Positions 40,790 to 51,222 are shown, counted from the stretch's first letter. The stretch is DNA of 64,000 bases from Teretinema zuelzerae (GCF_021021555.1 NZ_JAINWA010000001.1:1116001-1180000); one strand, 5' to 3'. The notes: generated by a model from the sequence alone, not told the origin. A program made the numbers and translations.

Positions 40790-43700
40790 TCAATATATTT
40801 TAATGATTCCTACTCCAATATCCTGTAACGAACAACGTGCCTTTTGATTTTCTTCAAGACGGCGAAGCTGAAAAGTACGTGTGTTTTGTGCTTTTACTAT
40901 TTTTGACTGATTCAACTTAATCATTCTTTCTGATCGTTGATTTTCCTGCATTTGTAGAATCAACTTTTCTATAGACTGTATTTTACGGTTGGTTGTCATA
41001 TTAATATAATTACGTTGTTTTTCGCACATTGCTTCGTTTTCCGCAAAATATTTGTGTTCGAACTCCGTGAATGAATCGCAGGCGGAATTTTGTGCCAGCT
41101 CCATAGCTTCAAGAACTTGTTCATACTCAGAAAGATCTTCTGACCAGTTCTGATAATCAGTACCATCATAGAGAGCAGAAGTAATAATCAATTCTGATCG
41201 CGACAGATCAATCAACTCCTTTGTTTCAATATCGCACAACCAGTATTTTAGCTCCTTTGTATCTTTGTAGCCTTTGGTATCCCATTGTTGGATGCAATAG
41301 ACGAAAACACCTGAATGAATTTGGTACTTTGCTTCGTTTTGAAGATTCAAAGCTGAACAACAAAATTGAGTAAATCCGGTGCTTTCTGTTTTAGTAGAAA
41401 TCCAGCGCACCAAAGGATGATTAATATCGATTATTTCATAAGCGTTTCGACGAACCTTCTCTCGTGTTTTGCTTTCAAAAAGACATAAGACATCGGCGAT
41501 CTCATGACCAAGATTAGTCATTCCCCGGAGGTTGTTCTGTTCAAGAAACGATGTCAAATCATATTTCGCATCGGCTGAAAGATTGATAAGACGGGTATCC
41601 GGAACCGAATGCGGTCTGATACGGCTACCCGGATAGTAGCGTTGGAAGAAATCGTCTATGTAGGCTTCAAGATCGCGAGAACTGATAAAACGGTTGTTTC
41701 TTGCTGATTCATCGATATTCTCCAAGATAAAATCCTTGAACGCTATTGAACCTTCGGCCTTTTTTTCCAATTCTTCAATTGTCTGCTTCGCACTCGCTAT
41801 CGCGTCAATTGTCCGATTTGCACGAGCAATACGCTCCTCGTCGGTCAGTTCCGAGTTCATTAGTTCTATCGCAAGTTCCGAAATTTTTTCACCAAGAATT
41901 TCTTCTATATCTCCTATTGAAGAAGTAAAAATATCTATACGGTCATACAATCTTTGTAATACCCGATCTTCGACCGTATTGGAACAAATCATGTTGTAGA
42001 TAAGTATTTTTTCGGATTTTTGACCTATACGGTCGATACGACCAATACGTTGCTCCAGACGCATTGGATTCCATGGGAGGTCATAATTAAACTCAATGCT
42101 TGCGAACTGAAGATCGATACCTTCAGAACCAACCTCTGAGGAAATTAATACATTGAGCCCGGGACTGTTTTTGAAACGTTCAATGATTTCGTTTTTTTCA
42201 TCGCCCATTCCACCCATGATATACACAGAAGAAATTTCATCCTCATTTAACCGTTTATACAGATATTCGATCGTTCGACGATAGAATGAAAACAGAACGA
42301 TCTTGACTGATGGATCTTTTTTAAGAAGTTCGCGCATTCCTTTTCTAAGTTCAGCATATTTCGAATCATTTTTACGTAAAATTTCTATATTGATGTCATC
42401 AATCGCAACGGAAATAGTTTTTTTTACTGTGAACTCCGAATCTTCATCTTCTGTTATAATCCCGATATCCTCCCAGAGAATATCTTCCATTTGTTCGTTA
42501 TCCTTCCAATGCATAAAGGCCGCTGGCAAGCAACTAGCCATTTGCCGCTGCCTTGCTATCAACGAGAATTGCGAGAACGAACCTTTCGCTTTTCCTTTCT
42601 CTCGAAGATCCATTGACACTTTCTGATAAATGCCCAATTCATAATCAGACAGCATATACTCAAGTGTTTTTGGTACCCGGGTGGTACTTTCCTTGAAAGC
42701 GTCGCGCTTTCGGGTCCGGCTTACAAACGGGCTATAAAAATATTTATTTTGAAGTTGATTGTTGGATTGTATGCGTAAATCAGGATTGGCAAGTATTTCA
42801 GGTAGTTTGCCAATAAGCTGTTGTAAATAGGTATCATCCCTGAAAAAAAAACTTTGATTCAATTCCTCGAAATCGTTATAAAAATCTTCAATATCCCGGG
42901 CTGTCCGTATCTTGTTCGCTATCTCTACCAGAATTCTATTTTCAGAGAGCAATTCGATAAATGTGGGTTTATCGAAAAACTCATCCGGAGAAAGAAGTTG
43001 AAGAAGATTAAAGAGGTTATCTTCACTTGTCTGTATTGGTGTCGCGGAAAGCAGTACCAGCGATTTGGTGTTATCTCGCACCCGTGTCGCCGTTTTGAAA
43101 CTCGCGGTATTGGAATTTCTCAGGTAATGGGCTTCATCAATAACGACAAGATCAAGGATCTCTTCACGTTGCCCACTCGCCAGTTCATCCAGCAACCAAT
43201 ATAATTGTGATCGAGGATTCTTTACTTCGATGTAATCCTCACGCTCCTTATATCGTATACCCTCAAGACTTGTGATGCACACAAAGTTTTCCTGATTGTG
43301 GTTTGATGATGCAGTTTTTACTATTTCAAGGAGTTTTTTAACGTCAATAATTTCAGCCTTGATGGCAAAATAATTCAGAAGGTCATTTCGCCATTTTTCA
43401 CGCAGGGCTGCAGGACATACAATGAGCATTCGCCGCGCGTTTTCACGTGCTTGTAGTTCTTTCCAGATATATATCGCTTCTATAGTTTTTCCAAGACCAA
43501 CCTCGTCTGCAATGAGGAGTCGGCCGGTGGTTGATTCGATGAACTTCATTACGGGTTTGAACTGATGCGCCATGAAATCGGTCGTTCCGTTATGCATCGA
43601 ATAAAAGATGTTTGTCAGCTGTCCTTTAAGCCGAATATGCAGGATCAGTCTTCGTAAATCGGTGACCCCGCCAAAGCGTCCTTTCTGAAAAAGTTCAACC

Positions 43701-43924
43701 AGATCATCTGTCTCGGGAACTTTCTCAAGAAATGATTGCAGTAAAAAACTGCGTTCAAACTCTGAAAATGACACTTCCCATCTAACAGAATCCCCGGACC
43801 CTTTACACTTTCCTGTAATCAGTCCTATCCGATTATCAAATTTATCCAGCACCCGGTCCCCGCGGACAAAGGGCATTAACTGTGAAAAGTTCTGTAAAGA
43901 ATTGCTCAGTTCATCTTGCATCAT
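40790..43924 (-). CDS. RapA-like SNF2 ATPase paired with the Hsp70-like protein
   Basis: A 1044-aa SNF2/RapA-type ATPase. The N-terminal ~60 residues form a Tudor-like beta domain (RGDRVLDKFDNRIGLITG). The motor has LIADEVGLGKTIEAIYIW (Walker A, ~136-150), VVIDEAHYL (~258), LSATPIQ, SSEVGSEGIDLQ and LEQRIGRIDRIGQ (motif VI, ~625). The C-terminal third is unique, ending in a long coiled coil (about 940-1030). SNF2 enzymes translocate on dsDNA. It starts 32 nt after the methylase stop. Base composition is about 35% GC in a sampled line, against 67% in the methylase. Confidence 0.88.
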   Translation of the reverse strand: MMQDELSNSLQNFSQLMPFVRGDRVLDKFDNRIGLITGKCKGSGDSVRWEVSFSEFERSFLLQSFLEKVPETDDLVELFQKGRFGGVTDLRRLILHIRLKGQLTNIFYSMHNGTTDFMAHQFKPVMKFIESTTGRLLIADEVGLGKTIEAIYIWKELQARENARRMLIVCPAALREKWRNDLLNYFAIKAEIIDVKKLLEIVKTASSNHNQENFVCITSLEGIRYKEREDYIEVKNPRSQLYWLLDELASGQREEILDLVVIDEAHYLRNSNTASFKTATRVRDNTKSLVLLSATPIQTSEDNLFNLLQLLSPDEFFDKPTFIELLSENRILVEIANKIRTARDIEDFYNDFEELNQSFFFRDDTYLQQLIGKLPEILANPDLRIQSNNQLQNKYFYSPFVSRTRKRDAFKESTTRVPKTLEYMLSDYELGIYQKVSMDLREKGKAKGSFSQFSLIARQRQMASCLPAAFMHWKDNEQMEDILWEDIGIITEDEDSEFTVKKTISVAIDDINIEILRKNDSKYAELRKGMRELLKKDPSVKIVLFSFYRRTIEYLYKRLNEDEISSVYIMGGMGDEKNEIIERFKNSPGLNVLISSEVGSEGIDLQFASIEFNYDLPWNPMRLEQRIGRIDRIGQKSEKILIYNMICSNTVEDRVLQRLYDRIDIFTSSIGDIEEILGEKISELAIELMNSELTDEERIARANRTIDAIASAKQTIEELEKKAEGSIAFKDFILENIDESARNNRFISSRDLEAYIDDFFQRYYPGSRIRPHSVPDTRLINLSADAKYDLTSFLEQNNLRGMTNLGHEIADVLCLFESKTREKVRRNAYEIIDINHPLVRWISTKTESTGFTQFCCSALNLQNEAKYQIHSGVFVYCIQQWDTKGYKDTKELKYWLCDIETKELIDLSRSELIITSALYDGTDYQNWSEDLSEYEQVLEAMELAQNSACDSFTEFEHKYFAENEAMCEKQRNYINMTTNRKIQSIEKLILQMQENQRSERMIKLNQSKIVKAQNTRTFQLRRLEENQKARCSLQDIGVGIIKIY

Positions 43925-43956
43925 ACTCTGCTATTACCTTGTTCGTTTACCTTTCA

Positions 43957-46900
43957 TCACTCCCCCTCGTCCCACGCATCAAGCACCAGTCTCATTGTCC
44001 GGTATTCCCCGTAGTCCCGCGTTTCGTTGTTCTTGAGGACGCGGAATGTTTCGGATGGGTAGTCCTCGCCCATGACGGAAGCGGGGTCAAGGATATACAT
44101 GAGTTCTTCGCGATTCAGTCCATATAAGCGGGCGTAGCGGGCGTCGAGTTGAGCACGAAGCGTGGCGCGGCGATCCGGGTTCCAGGGAAAGGGCGGAAGG
44201 CGCGCGGGGTTCCAGGGGGTGGTTTCCAGTTCGGCGGCAGGGGGTATCCAGCTTTCGCTTATGCCCCGCGCGCCGTCGCTTGCGGCAAGCAGTGCCGCCC
44301 GCAAGGTGCCATCGCCAGAGTTCCAGATATCCCGTGCCCAGGGTGCCATGTCATACGAACAATACGTCAACTCCAACACCCGCGGCACGATGAAGAGGAT
44401 ATCAGCGGGCGAGTACGCCTGCGGCGGCAGAACGGGAAATTGCTTGAGATAATGATAGGTTAAAGAAGTTCCACCAATTTTCTGCCTTGCAACAAAATCA
44501 AAGGAGATGGAGATTATATTGCTTAAGAACAGTGCAAAATAATAGGTGGGTTGTTTGCCTGAAAATTTGAACAAAGGCATTTTATGATTTACCCCTGCCA
44601 GCGGCATGACGCTGGCGATGACGGTGCGTTCATCAGTTGCGCGGCAGATGTCGCGCCAGCCCATCAGCCAGCCCGGGCTCTCTTCGCGGGCGAGGGCCTC
44701 GAAGGCGGCGAGGAGGTCCGCATCTGATGCCGCTCGCGGGAGTATGGAGAGGCGGGGGTGGTCGGCGGCGGCCGGGGTGTGGGAGAAGGCGTCGAGGGCG
44801 GCGCGGAGGCTCGCGGCGTCAGCAGAAAGCCAGGGTTTGACGAGGCTTTGCGGGAGGCGGGTAACGCGGGCGATGACTTCGCGGGAGTCTACCCAGTAGC
44901 GGGGGCGCACGGCGAAGTCGGGATTGGCCTTTTCGTCCTCCCGCGCGTTCCGCACCCCGGCATCGTCACCGTCGCCCAAGCTCGCTTGTAGCGAGCCGCG
45001 CGCGGCGGCCGGCAGCGGAGAACCCGCCGCATAGGTTGCCCAGCGGTGATCAAATTGATGGATCATCTTTGCCTCGTAGAGCGGGAGGGCGCCGGATGCG
45101 GGTTCAAAGCGGAAGAGACCGGAATCGTTTGACATATCGAACAAGCGTGAAAAACTGATACCCCACGGGTTCTCACCCGCGCGGGTAACCGTACCAGCGG
45201 GATTACACTCTTCGTCCCGGATAAGGACGGGCACCCTGGTGTAGACCTTCTTGGTGATCTCGGCGTCGCGGGCGGAGCGGAAAACCGGGCAGGTGCGGGT
45301 GTTGGGATTGATAAGGGCGAACTCGTCCGCGCGCAGGGCAAAGTGGCGCCGTGCGTCCGCAAGCTGGCCCGTGTTCCCCAAAAAGAAGGCGAAGTCCGCG
45401 AGCGGGGCCGGAGCCAGGGTTTGCAGGGCAAATTTGAAACGGCTGTCCACCGAGGGGAAAAGTTTCTCGCGATTTTCAAAATCATAAAACGACGCAAGCA
45501 TTCCCTTGGTGGCGATGTGGCCAAAATACAACTTTGTTGAGTCGTCCGTCGCGATGCCGGAGGGAGTAATAAAACCCGCGCGGCCATTTACGGAACGCAG
45601 GGAATAGATAAGCTCGGCAAAGAGGGCGTAGGTGTTTACGTCGCCGATACCCGTAAGGGGATAGCGGCCGCCATCGCTACCCGGCACATGGGCAAAGAGA
45701 CTCGCGGCCTCGGCGATACGCTTGGCGCTTTCAAAGGCAGAAAAAAGCTCGCGGTCAAGGGACTGCGCGCTCGTTGCAAGGGAGGCGATCATGGCACCGC
45801 GCTCCGCCTTGTTCCGGGCATTCGCGATAGCGGGGGAACGGGCCGCGAAGAACTCCTCCTCCTGGAGCTTGATACGCTCCCACGGAGGGTTCCCCAGCAC
45901 GCAGTCGAAGCCCGGCGTGGCGCGGTGGAAGATTTCGGGGAACTCGATGGGCCAGTGGAAGAAAGCTGCTTGCGCGCTTGCCTCGCGGGAGCGCTCGCGC
46001 ACACCCTGCTGGAAGGCACCCTCGCCCGTACCCTGCGTAAGGGCGCGGACATCGGCGCTCGTGGGTACCGGCTCACCCGGCTTCTTGGGAATAAAAAAAG
46101 AAGCCGTCCACACATCGCAGGCCGCGCGCGCCTGAAGGAAGGACGCACTCGAAGTAAGCGTACGGAACAGGGCCTCCTTGCTCTCGATGGACGCAAGGGA
46201 CTCCGAATCTATCGCGTCCAGCTTGTGGTGAAACATTAATAACTCGCCCTGCGCCTTGCTCAAGGGCTCGTCGAAAAGACCCATTTGACCGGCCGCGTCC
46301 TTCTCGGCCTTGTTCCGCTTCTTGAGGGCGGAAGACGTCGCCTTGTCGTCGCCCGTAAGCGGCTTGTAGGCGTCATCGGGAATACCCTTGGACAGAACTT
46401 CGAGAGACGACACGCCCACGAGCGAATTACCGCAGCGGATATGGTGATCGAGAAAGCCTAAGGGCTTACCTGGCTCAAAGCCCTCGAGCCAGAGGGCCGT
46501 ACGCGCAAGCTCAACCGCCATGGGGTTAAGGTCCACCCCGTAGATACAGCGCGAAATAACCTCGCGCAGGGCACGGCGGTAGTCCCCGTCGCGAAGGCCC
46601 CCGTCTGAACGAACAGTGGCAAGGGCTTCGGCGAGGCGCCGGGCAGCCGCAAGGAGAAAGTGACCCGAACCGCAAGCGGGATCGATGACCGCGATGGAGA
46701 GAAGCGCCTCTTCCGGGCCAGGGACAGAAACGGAAAGACCGGAGTGCGGAAGCGGGGCTTGCCCCGTTTCCGGGCGAGGACTTGCAGTGGATGGCCCGGT
46801 CGGACGCGGCGAAGCCGCGGACGAGGCCCCCAATTTCTCCTGAATAACCGGATCGAGGGCGCTCTTGATGAGTTCCTGCACGAGGGAGTCGGGCGTGTAG

Positions 46901-48351
46901 TAGGAACCCGTGGTCTTGCGCGCGTTGCCCGCCGTGGAACCGCCCTCCGCGTCGACGCCGACAAAGCCGAAGCTGCGGCTCGCGAGGTCCACCACCGGGA
47001 CGAGCTCGAGGAGACTCTCGTAGACCGAACCGAACTCCTCCGTATCCATATTCTTGTAGTCGATGAGGGAGCGGGAACCGGCGACTTGGGCCCAGCGGAG
47101 ACGGCGGATGGCCTCGAGAAGAGCGGCGTTGGAAAGGGCGCAGTCGTCGAGATGGGCGCACTGATTTCCCGCGAAAAGCCCACCCAGGGCGGGGAGATCG
47201 AGGGCGGCAACGCCAGAACGGAGAGCGCGGAAGACTACCTGCACGCCCTGCCAGAGATCGCCATAGCGGTCGGAGGCGCTTGCGCGGAGGGCGCGGTCGC
47301 GAAGGCGCGCCATGGAGTAGCCCGAGCGATAGAGGCTCTGAGCTTTTCTGAAAGCGGGGGAGAGATTTCCTTCGGGATCGCCCTGCGTGTGGAGAAGGCC
47401 GCGTTCTTCCAGAGTAAAGAGGAAGAGGAAGCGATATATCAGGCGGAGGAGCTCGCGGTAGAAGTCGTCGCGCGTAAGGGTTCCAGCGTTGAGGGCTTCC
47501 CGAAGGTGACGGTTTGCAGGGCTATCCGCTTTGAGAAAGCCGGAGCCGAGTTCGATCAGGGCGCGGGTAACGCCGAGGCGGAGACCGTCGCGAACGCGCG
47601 TTCCGGATTCGGCACCTTCGGCTTGCCAGGCGTCCCAGACGGTGCGTTGCATGCCGGTATCCGTGTTCTGCGCGAAGGATGCGCGGTTTGCGCGGCTATG
47701 ATGGAACAGGCGCCACAACGCGCAAAAATCCGGGAAACGCTGTTCGCGCATAATAACGGAGAGATCGAACTCGAGGTAGGCCGGGCGCACCAGAGAATCG
47801 GAGTCATGAAGGAGGCGGATGACCAGGCCGTTCGTGACAAAGGCCCAATCGAATTCGGGAGATGCGTTTAAGAGGGTTTGCGCGAGGGCGAATGCGCTTT
47901 TCCGGTATGAGGCTTCGCCGGTGATGCTGAAAAGAGGATCGGCCTTATCGCAGGAAAGCGTCCAGGGGGCGATAACAAGCGGAATCCCGGGAGCCGCTTC
48001 CTTGAGCGCAGGCCAGGTTCGTTCCCCGATGGTGAGCGGGGGGAGTTCCGTTATGGAAGTGTATCCCAGCGCGTCCCTGAAAAACTCGGTCATGAACGAC
48101 CGGGTATGAGACGCTTCGCGTCCCGAGTGAAATTCCTTTTCCTTGTCGAACTTGTCCCAGACAGCCTGGGCGATCTGGAACGCGCGGCCGTATTCGTCGC
48201 TCAAGCGCAACCCGCGCGGAAGCGCGAAGTCAGCAGGGGTTTGCAGGGATGCGGTTCCCAGCGCGGCCTTCTCCAAAATGTCGGCTACGAAAAGAGATCC
48301 TTCCAGCGTAATCGTGTCGAATGAACAGGTTCGTGTTCTATTGTGTTTCAT
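43957..48351 (-). CDS. Large N6-adenine DNA methyltransferase (Eco57I/PglX/DrmMI-like)
   Basis: A 1464-aa protein. SAM-binding motif I is VIDPACGSGHFLLAAARR (~555-572), preceded by SYYTPDSLVQELIKSAL; the catalytic motif is GNPPWERIK (~819). The ~450-residue N-terminal part has no clear nuclease motif that I can see (no convincing PD-ExK), so this is a methylase and not proven type IIG. The C-terminus (~1050-1464) should hold target recognition, with GGTSLTYHYLKQFPVLPP. It starts 3 nt after the SNF2 gene stop. GC is very high except for a sharp AT-rich patch at about 44440-44595. It probably marks self DNA so the operon's motors attack only unmodified phage DNA. Confidence 0.9.
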   Translation of the reverse strand: MKHNRTRTCSFDTITLEGSLFVADILEKAALGTASLQTPADFALPRGLRLSDEYGRAFQIAQAVWDKFDKEKEFHSGREASHTRSFMTEFFRDALGYTSITELPPLTIGERTWPALKEAAPGIPLVIAPWTLSCDKADPLFSITGEASYRKSAFALAQTLLNASPEFDWAFVTNGLVIRLLHDSDSLVRPAYLEFDLSVIMREQRFPDFCALWRLFHHSRANRASFAQNTDTGMQRTVWDAWQAEGAESGTRVRDGLRLGVTRALIELGSGFLKADSPANRHLREALNAGTLTRDDFYRELLRLIYRFLFLFTLEERGLLHTQGDPEGNLSPAFRKAQSLYRSGYSMARLRDRALRASASDRYGDLWQGVQVVFRALRSGVAALDLPALGGLFAGNQCAHLDDCALSNAALLEAIRRLRWAQVAGSRSLIDYKNMDTEEFGSVYESLLELVPVVDLASRSFGFVGVDAEGGSTAGNARKTTGSYYTPDSLVQELIKSALDPVIQEKLGASSAASPRPTGPSTASPRPETGQAPLPHSGLSVSVPGPEEALLSIAVIDPACGSGHFLLAAARRLAEALATVRSDGGLRDGDYRRALREVISRCIYGVDLNPMAVELARTALWLEGFEPGKPLGFLDHHIRCGNSLVGVSSLEVLSKGIPDDAYKPLTGDDKATSSALKKRNKAEKDAAGQMGLFDEPLSKAQGELLMFHHKLDAIDSESLASIESKEALFRTLTSSASFLQARAACDVWTASFFIPKKPGEPVPTSADVRALTQGTGEGAFQQGVRERSREASAQAAFFHWPIEFPEIFHRATPGFDCVLGNPPWERIKLQEEEFFAARSPAIANARNKAERGAMIASLATSAQSLDRELFSAFESAKRIAEAASLFAHVPGSDGGRYPLTGIGDVNTYALFAELIYSLRSVNGRAGFITPSGIATDDSTKLYFGHIATKGMLASFYDFENREKLFPSVDSRFKFALQTLAPAPLADFAFFLGNTGQLADARRHFALRADEFALINPNTRTCPVFRSARDAEITKKVYTRVPVLIRDEECNPAGTVTRAGENPWGISFSRLFDMSNDSGLFRFEPASGALPLYEAKMIHQFDHRWATYAAGSPLPAAARGSLQASLGDGDDAGVRNAREDEKANPDFAVRPRYWVDSREVIARVTRLPQSLVKPWLSADAASLRAALDAFSHTPAAADHPRLSILPRAASDADLLAAFEALAREESPGWLMGWRDICRATDERTVIASVMPLAGVNHKMPLFKFSGKQPTYYFALFLSNIISISFDFVARQKIGGTSLTYHYLKQFPVLPPQAYSPADILFIVPRVLELTYCSYDMAPWARDIWNSGDGTLRAALLAASDGARGISESWIPPAAELETTPWNPARLPPFPWNPDRRATLRAQLDARYARLYGLNREELMYILDPASVMGEDYPSETFRVLKNNETRDYGEYRTMRLVLDAWDEGE

Positions 48352-48354
48352 GAT

Positions 48355-51222
48355 TTAGATATCTCCAGAAGGGAGGAGTACATACACTCCGATAAGATCC
48401 GGGGGGAGACAGGGCTTGACAACGGTCTTCCCGATTTTGATATTGCTTGCGCTCCTGACCCGGGTGTGGTCGGCTTGAAGGATTTCCGCCCGGCGCTCTG
48501 CTTCTGCGGTAAATAGCGCAAGATTGTCGGCATACCAGTCGATCGATTTTTGAACTTCGCGGGTTATCGCAGAAAGATCAAGGTTCGATTCGGGGTGGCG
48601 ATCAAGCAGTTTTTCGACTTCTTCGCCGGGAATGAATACGGGATTGGATCGGCCTGCGACAGCGAGCGCGACGGATTCTTCCGCCATAAGCTCGGCTTTG
48701 TTCGCCCGAGATTCGTTCGAGATCCGGTGCCGGACGCGCAACAAATATATGGTTGTTACGGCGTCTACGGTCGAAGTCTCGAAGGCTCCTGAACGGGACG
48801 CGACCGACGGTTCGGGAGAAAGCGCCGTTTCCAGCAGATGGTCTGCAAGAATTGACACAAGACTGTGGCTCCGGTGTACATGGCGGAATCCGGCCGCAGG
48901 CGGATACTCGAAGGAAACCGGGATGGTTTTTTCAATGCCTTCCGAGGAAAGACGTTCGCGGAGCTCAGGCCGCAGCGGTGCTGTGGCGATTGTGTAGCGG
49001 TGATCGCCAGCCCTATCCGGTTTCGCGGAGAGCCGCGTGAGCGCTTCCACGACGAACCGCTCGACATCGCGCGAATCGCCTAATGCGGCCATTTGCCGAT
49101 TCCATTCCGGGATTACGTCTTCCGGCTTGAGGCGGCGCTGGGCAAAGACGGTTCGGTTCGCCTTCGCCTTTTCCATAGCGTCGGTCCAGCGTTCGTTAAC
49201 GCTGTCCACGATATCTTTCAGCTCGGCATCTTCTCCAAAATCGAAGGTCGTTTGCGTGTAGTCGCTTCTCCCCTTTTTCATGAGCGCCGCTTTTACGACG
49301 GCGAATCGCATGCGCCGATCGTTATCCGGCATGGGAACAAGAACTCCGAGTTTTGATTTTATCGTGTCAGCTTTTTTCAGAATGACGTTGAAAATAAAAC
49401 CGTCTACAGGATTGTCGGCTCCGTAGAGCATTATGCAGCGAACCTCTTTCGACTCCTGGCCGAAGCGGTCGACGCGGCCTTCCCTCTGCTCGTGCCGGGT
49501 CGGGTTCCAGGCAAGATCATAGTGAACAACGGCATTGAAGCCCTCCTGCAGGTTGACTCCTTCGGACAGGCAGTCGGTCGCGACGAGTATGGGCTGTTCT
49601 TCTTCAGAAAGCAGGGAGACCTTTTCCGCGCGTTCGTCGCTTGTAAGCAAGCCGGTAACACAATCGATAACGGCTTTTGGTAAAAGCTTTTTAAGTTCCT
49701 CCGCGACATATTCGGCGGTTGCTATATACCGGCAGAAAATTACCGGGCGGAATTTTTCTTTGAGAAGGTTCTCGACTTCCTTGATGAGTTTAGCGAGCTT
49801 TGGGTCCCGGGCAGGTCCGCGCAAGGAATTCGAGCGGGCGAGAAAACCTTCGAGCAGGGCCAATTCTTCTGTTCGCTCAGGGTCGTCGATACGGGCGGCG
49901 GGCTCCAGGTCGTTTGAGGCGAGTTCTTCGCCCACACCGTCGTCGATTCGCTCATCGGCGGAAAACTCGTCCTCTGCGAGGTCGCCGGCAGAGTCCTGCT
50001 TTCCGGAAAGGCGGGTTCCCAAGGCGGAAGCCGCCGCCGCCGGAGACGAGGAGATACAGCGGAGAAGGGCAAGCGTGGCGTACCACATCATGCGAGCCTT
50101 CTCTCCCTTTTCGTTCTCGGCACGCTGCGCTATTCCGTAACAGTACTCGCGGACTTCGTCGAAGAAAGATCCCCACTCGCCGGTAAGCGCGTAAGATGCG
50201 TCTTTGACTTTTCGGGTCGGGAATATTGAATTGTCCTGCCATTCTCCGATATCGATTCTTCGGCGCTGTACGAAATGGAGTGCGAGATCTGCACGAAGGG
50301 AATCGGAGCCGGTCGTGCCGGATTGCGAACCTCCGGCAGACGACAACCCCGAGAAAGCAGGATTCAGCAGAGATAGCAGATTGCCGAACGCGTCGTCGTC
50401 TCCCGAATGAGGAGTCGCTGTGAGCATGATAAGATGCCGGTCGGCATCGGCGGTGAGTTTTTTGAGCAGGGCGAAGCGGAGTTGTCGGCCAGAGCCCGTC
50501 ATTGTGCAGGTATGGGCTTCGTCAACCACGATACACTCAGGAGCTCCGGAGAGAAAGTGGTCGCGATGGCTTTCGCTTTTGATGTAATCAAGGCTCACGA
50601 CTACCGCAGGGAAATGGGCAAAGAGCGATTCACCCGGCGGAATCTCGCGCTCAAGGCGAGCGACGCTCGAAGCGGTTACTGCGGCCGCGCGGATATGGAA
50701 GCGTTCGAGAAGTTCCGACTGCCACTGCTCCACGAGATGCGGCGGACAGAGAACGGCAAAACGGCTGATCTCTCCGCGGTCGAGAAGTTCGCGGACAATG
50801 AGTCCGGCTTCTATTGTTTTTCCGATACCGACATCGTCCGCGATAAGGAGGCGCACAACAGGCATCTTGAGCGCCATGAGGAGCGGCACCAGCTGATAGG
50901 CGCGCGGCTCCACCGCAATATGGCCGAAACTCCGGAAGGGCCCCGCTCCGGAGCGCAGCTTCAAGCGGAGGGCGTCGCGAAGCAAAATGGCCGAGCTGTA
51001 GGAACCCGGCGTCGAGCTATCGGGCGGAGGGAAGGTCGCGCTTTCCACCTTTGTGGATTCCAGCGACGGCATAATGATCTGAATATCGTCGTCTGAACCG
51101 CCGAGCGGGCGAAGCTTAAGAAGATCCGGGTCGTCGTTAGTCTGAACAACCCATTCTCTGTTTCTTACCCGTACCAACGATCCGGGGGAAAAGCTTGTTG
51201 TCTGTTCTGCAGTGTTCGTCAT
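48355..51222 (-). CDS. SNF2-family helicase/translocase (DrmD-like)
   Basis: A 955-aa SNF2 ATPase: N-terminal small beta domain (SFSPGSLVRVRNREWVVQ), Walker A LIADDVGIGKTIEAGLIVREL (~129-145), VVDEAHTC (~230), MLTATPHSG, TDCLSEGVNLQ and HEQREGRVDRFGQ (~575-587). The domain order and length resemble DrmD of class 1 DISARM. Its ATG overlaps the stop of the upstream 1760-aa helicase gene by four bases, and the methylase gene follows after three bases, so all three are translationally coupled. It should translocate on DNA. Confidence 0.88.
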   Translation of the reverse strand: MTNTAEQTTSFSPGSLVRVRNREWVVQTNDDPDLLKLRPLGGSDDDIQIIMPSLESTKVESATFPPPDSSTPGSYSSAILLRDALRLKLRSGAGPFRSFGHIAVEPRAYQLVPLLMALKMPVVRLLIADDVGIGKTIEAGLIVRELLDRGEISRFAVLCPPHLVEQWQSELLERFHIRAAAVTASSVARLEREIPPGESLFAHFPAVVVSLDYIKSESHRDHFLSGAPECIVVDEAHTCTMTGSGRQLRFALLKKLTADADRHLIMLTATPHSGDDDAFGNLLSLLNPAFSGLSSAGGSQSGTTGSDSLRADLALHFVQRRRIDIGEWQDNSIFPTRKVKDASYALTGEWGSFFDEVREYCYGIAQRAENEKGEKARMMWYATLALLRCISSSPAAAASALGTRLSGKQDSAGDLAEDEFSADERIDDGVGEELASNDLEPAARIDDPERTEELALLEGFLARSNSLRGPARDPKLAKLIKEVENLLKEKFRPVIFCRYIATAEYVAEELKKLLPKAVIDCVTGLLTSDERAEKVSLLSEEEQPILVATDCLSEGVNLQEGFNAVVHYDLAWNPTRHEQREGRVDRFGQESKEVRCIMLYGADNPVDGFIFNVILKKADTIKSKLGVLVPMPDNDRRMRFAVVKAALMKKGRSDYTQTTFDFGEDAELKDIVDSVNERWTDAMEKAKANRTVFAQRRLKPEDVIPEWNRQMAALGDSRDVERFVVEALTRLSAKPDRAGDHRYTIATAPLRPELRERLSSEGIEKTIPVSFEYPPAAGFRHVHRSHSLVSILADHLLETALSPEPSVASRSGAFETSTVDAVTTIYLLRVRHRISNESRANKAELMAEESVALAVAGRSNPVFIPGEEVEKLLDRHPESNLDLSAITREVQKSIDWYADNLALFTAEAERRAEILQADHTRVRSASNIKIGKTVVKPCLPPDLIGVYVLLPSGDI

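Noticed and set aside
46660-47871. 403-codon plus-strand frame inside the methylase gene
   Set aside because: Shadow in a very GC-rich gene; the methylase frame shows all SAM and NPPW motifs.
43957-48351. Type IIG restriction-methylation enzyme
   Set aside because: The methylase motifs are clear, but I could not find a convincing PD-ExK nuclease motif in the N-terminal 450 residues.
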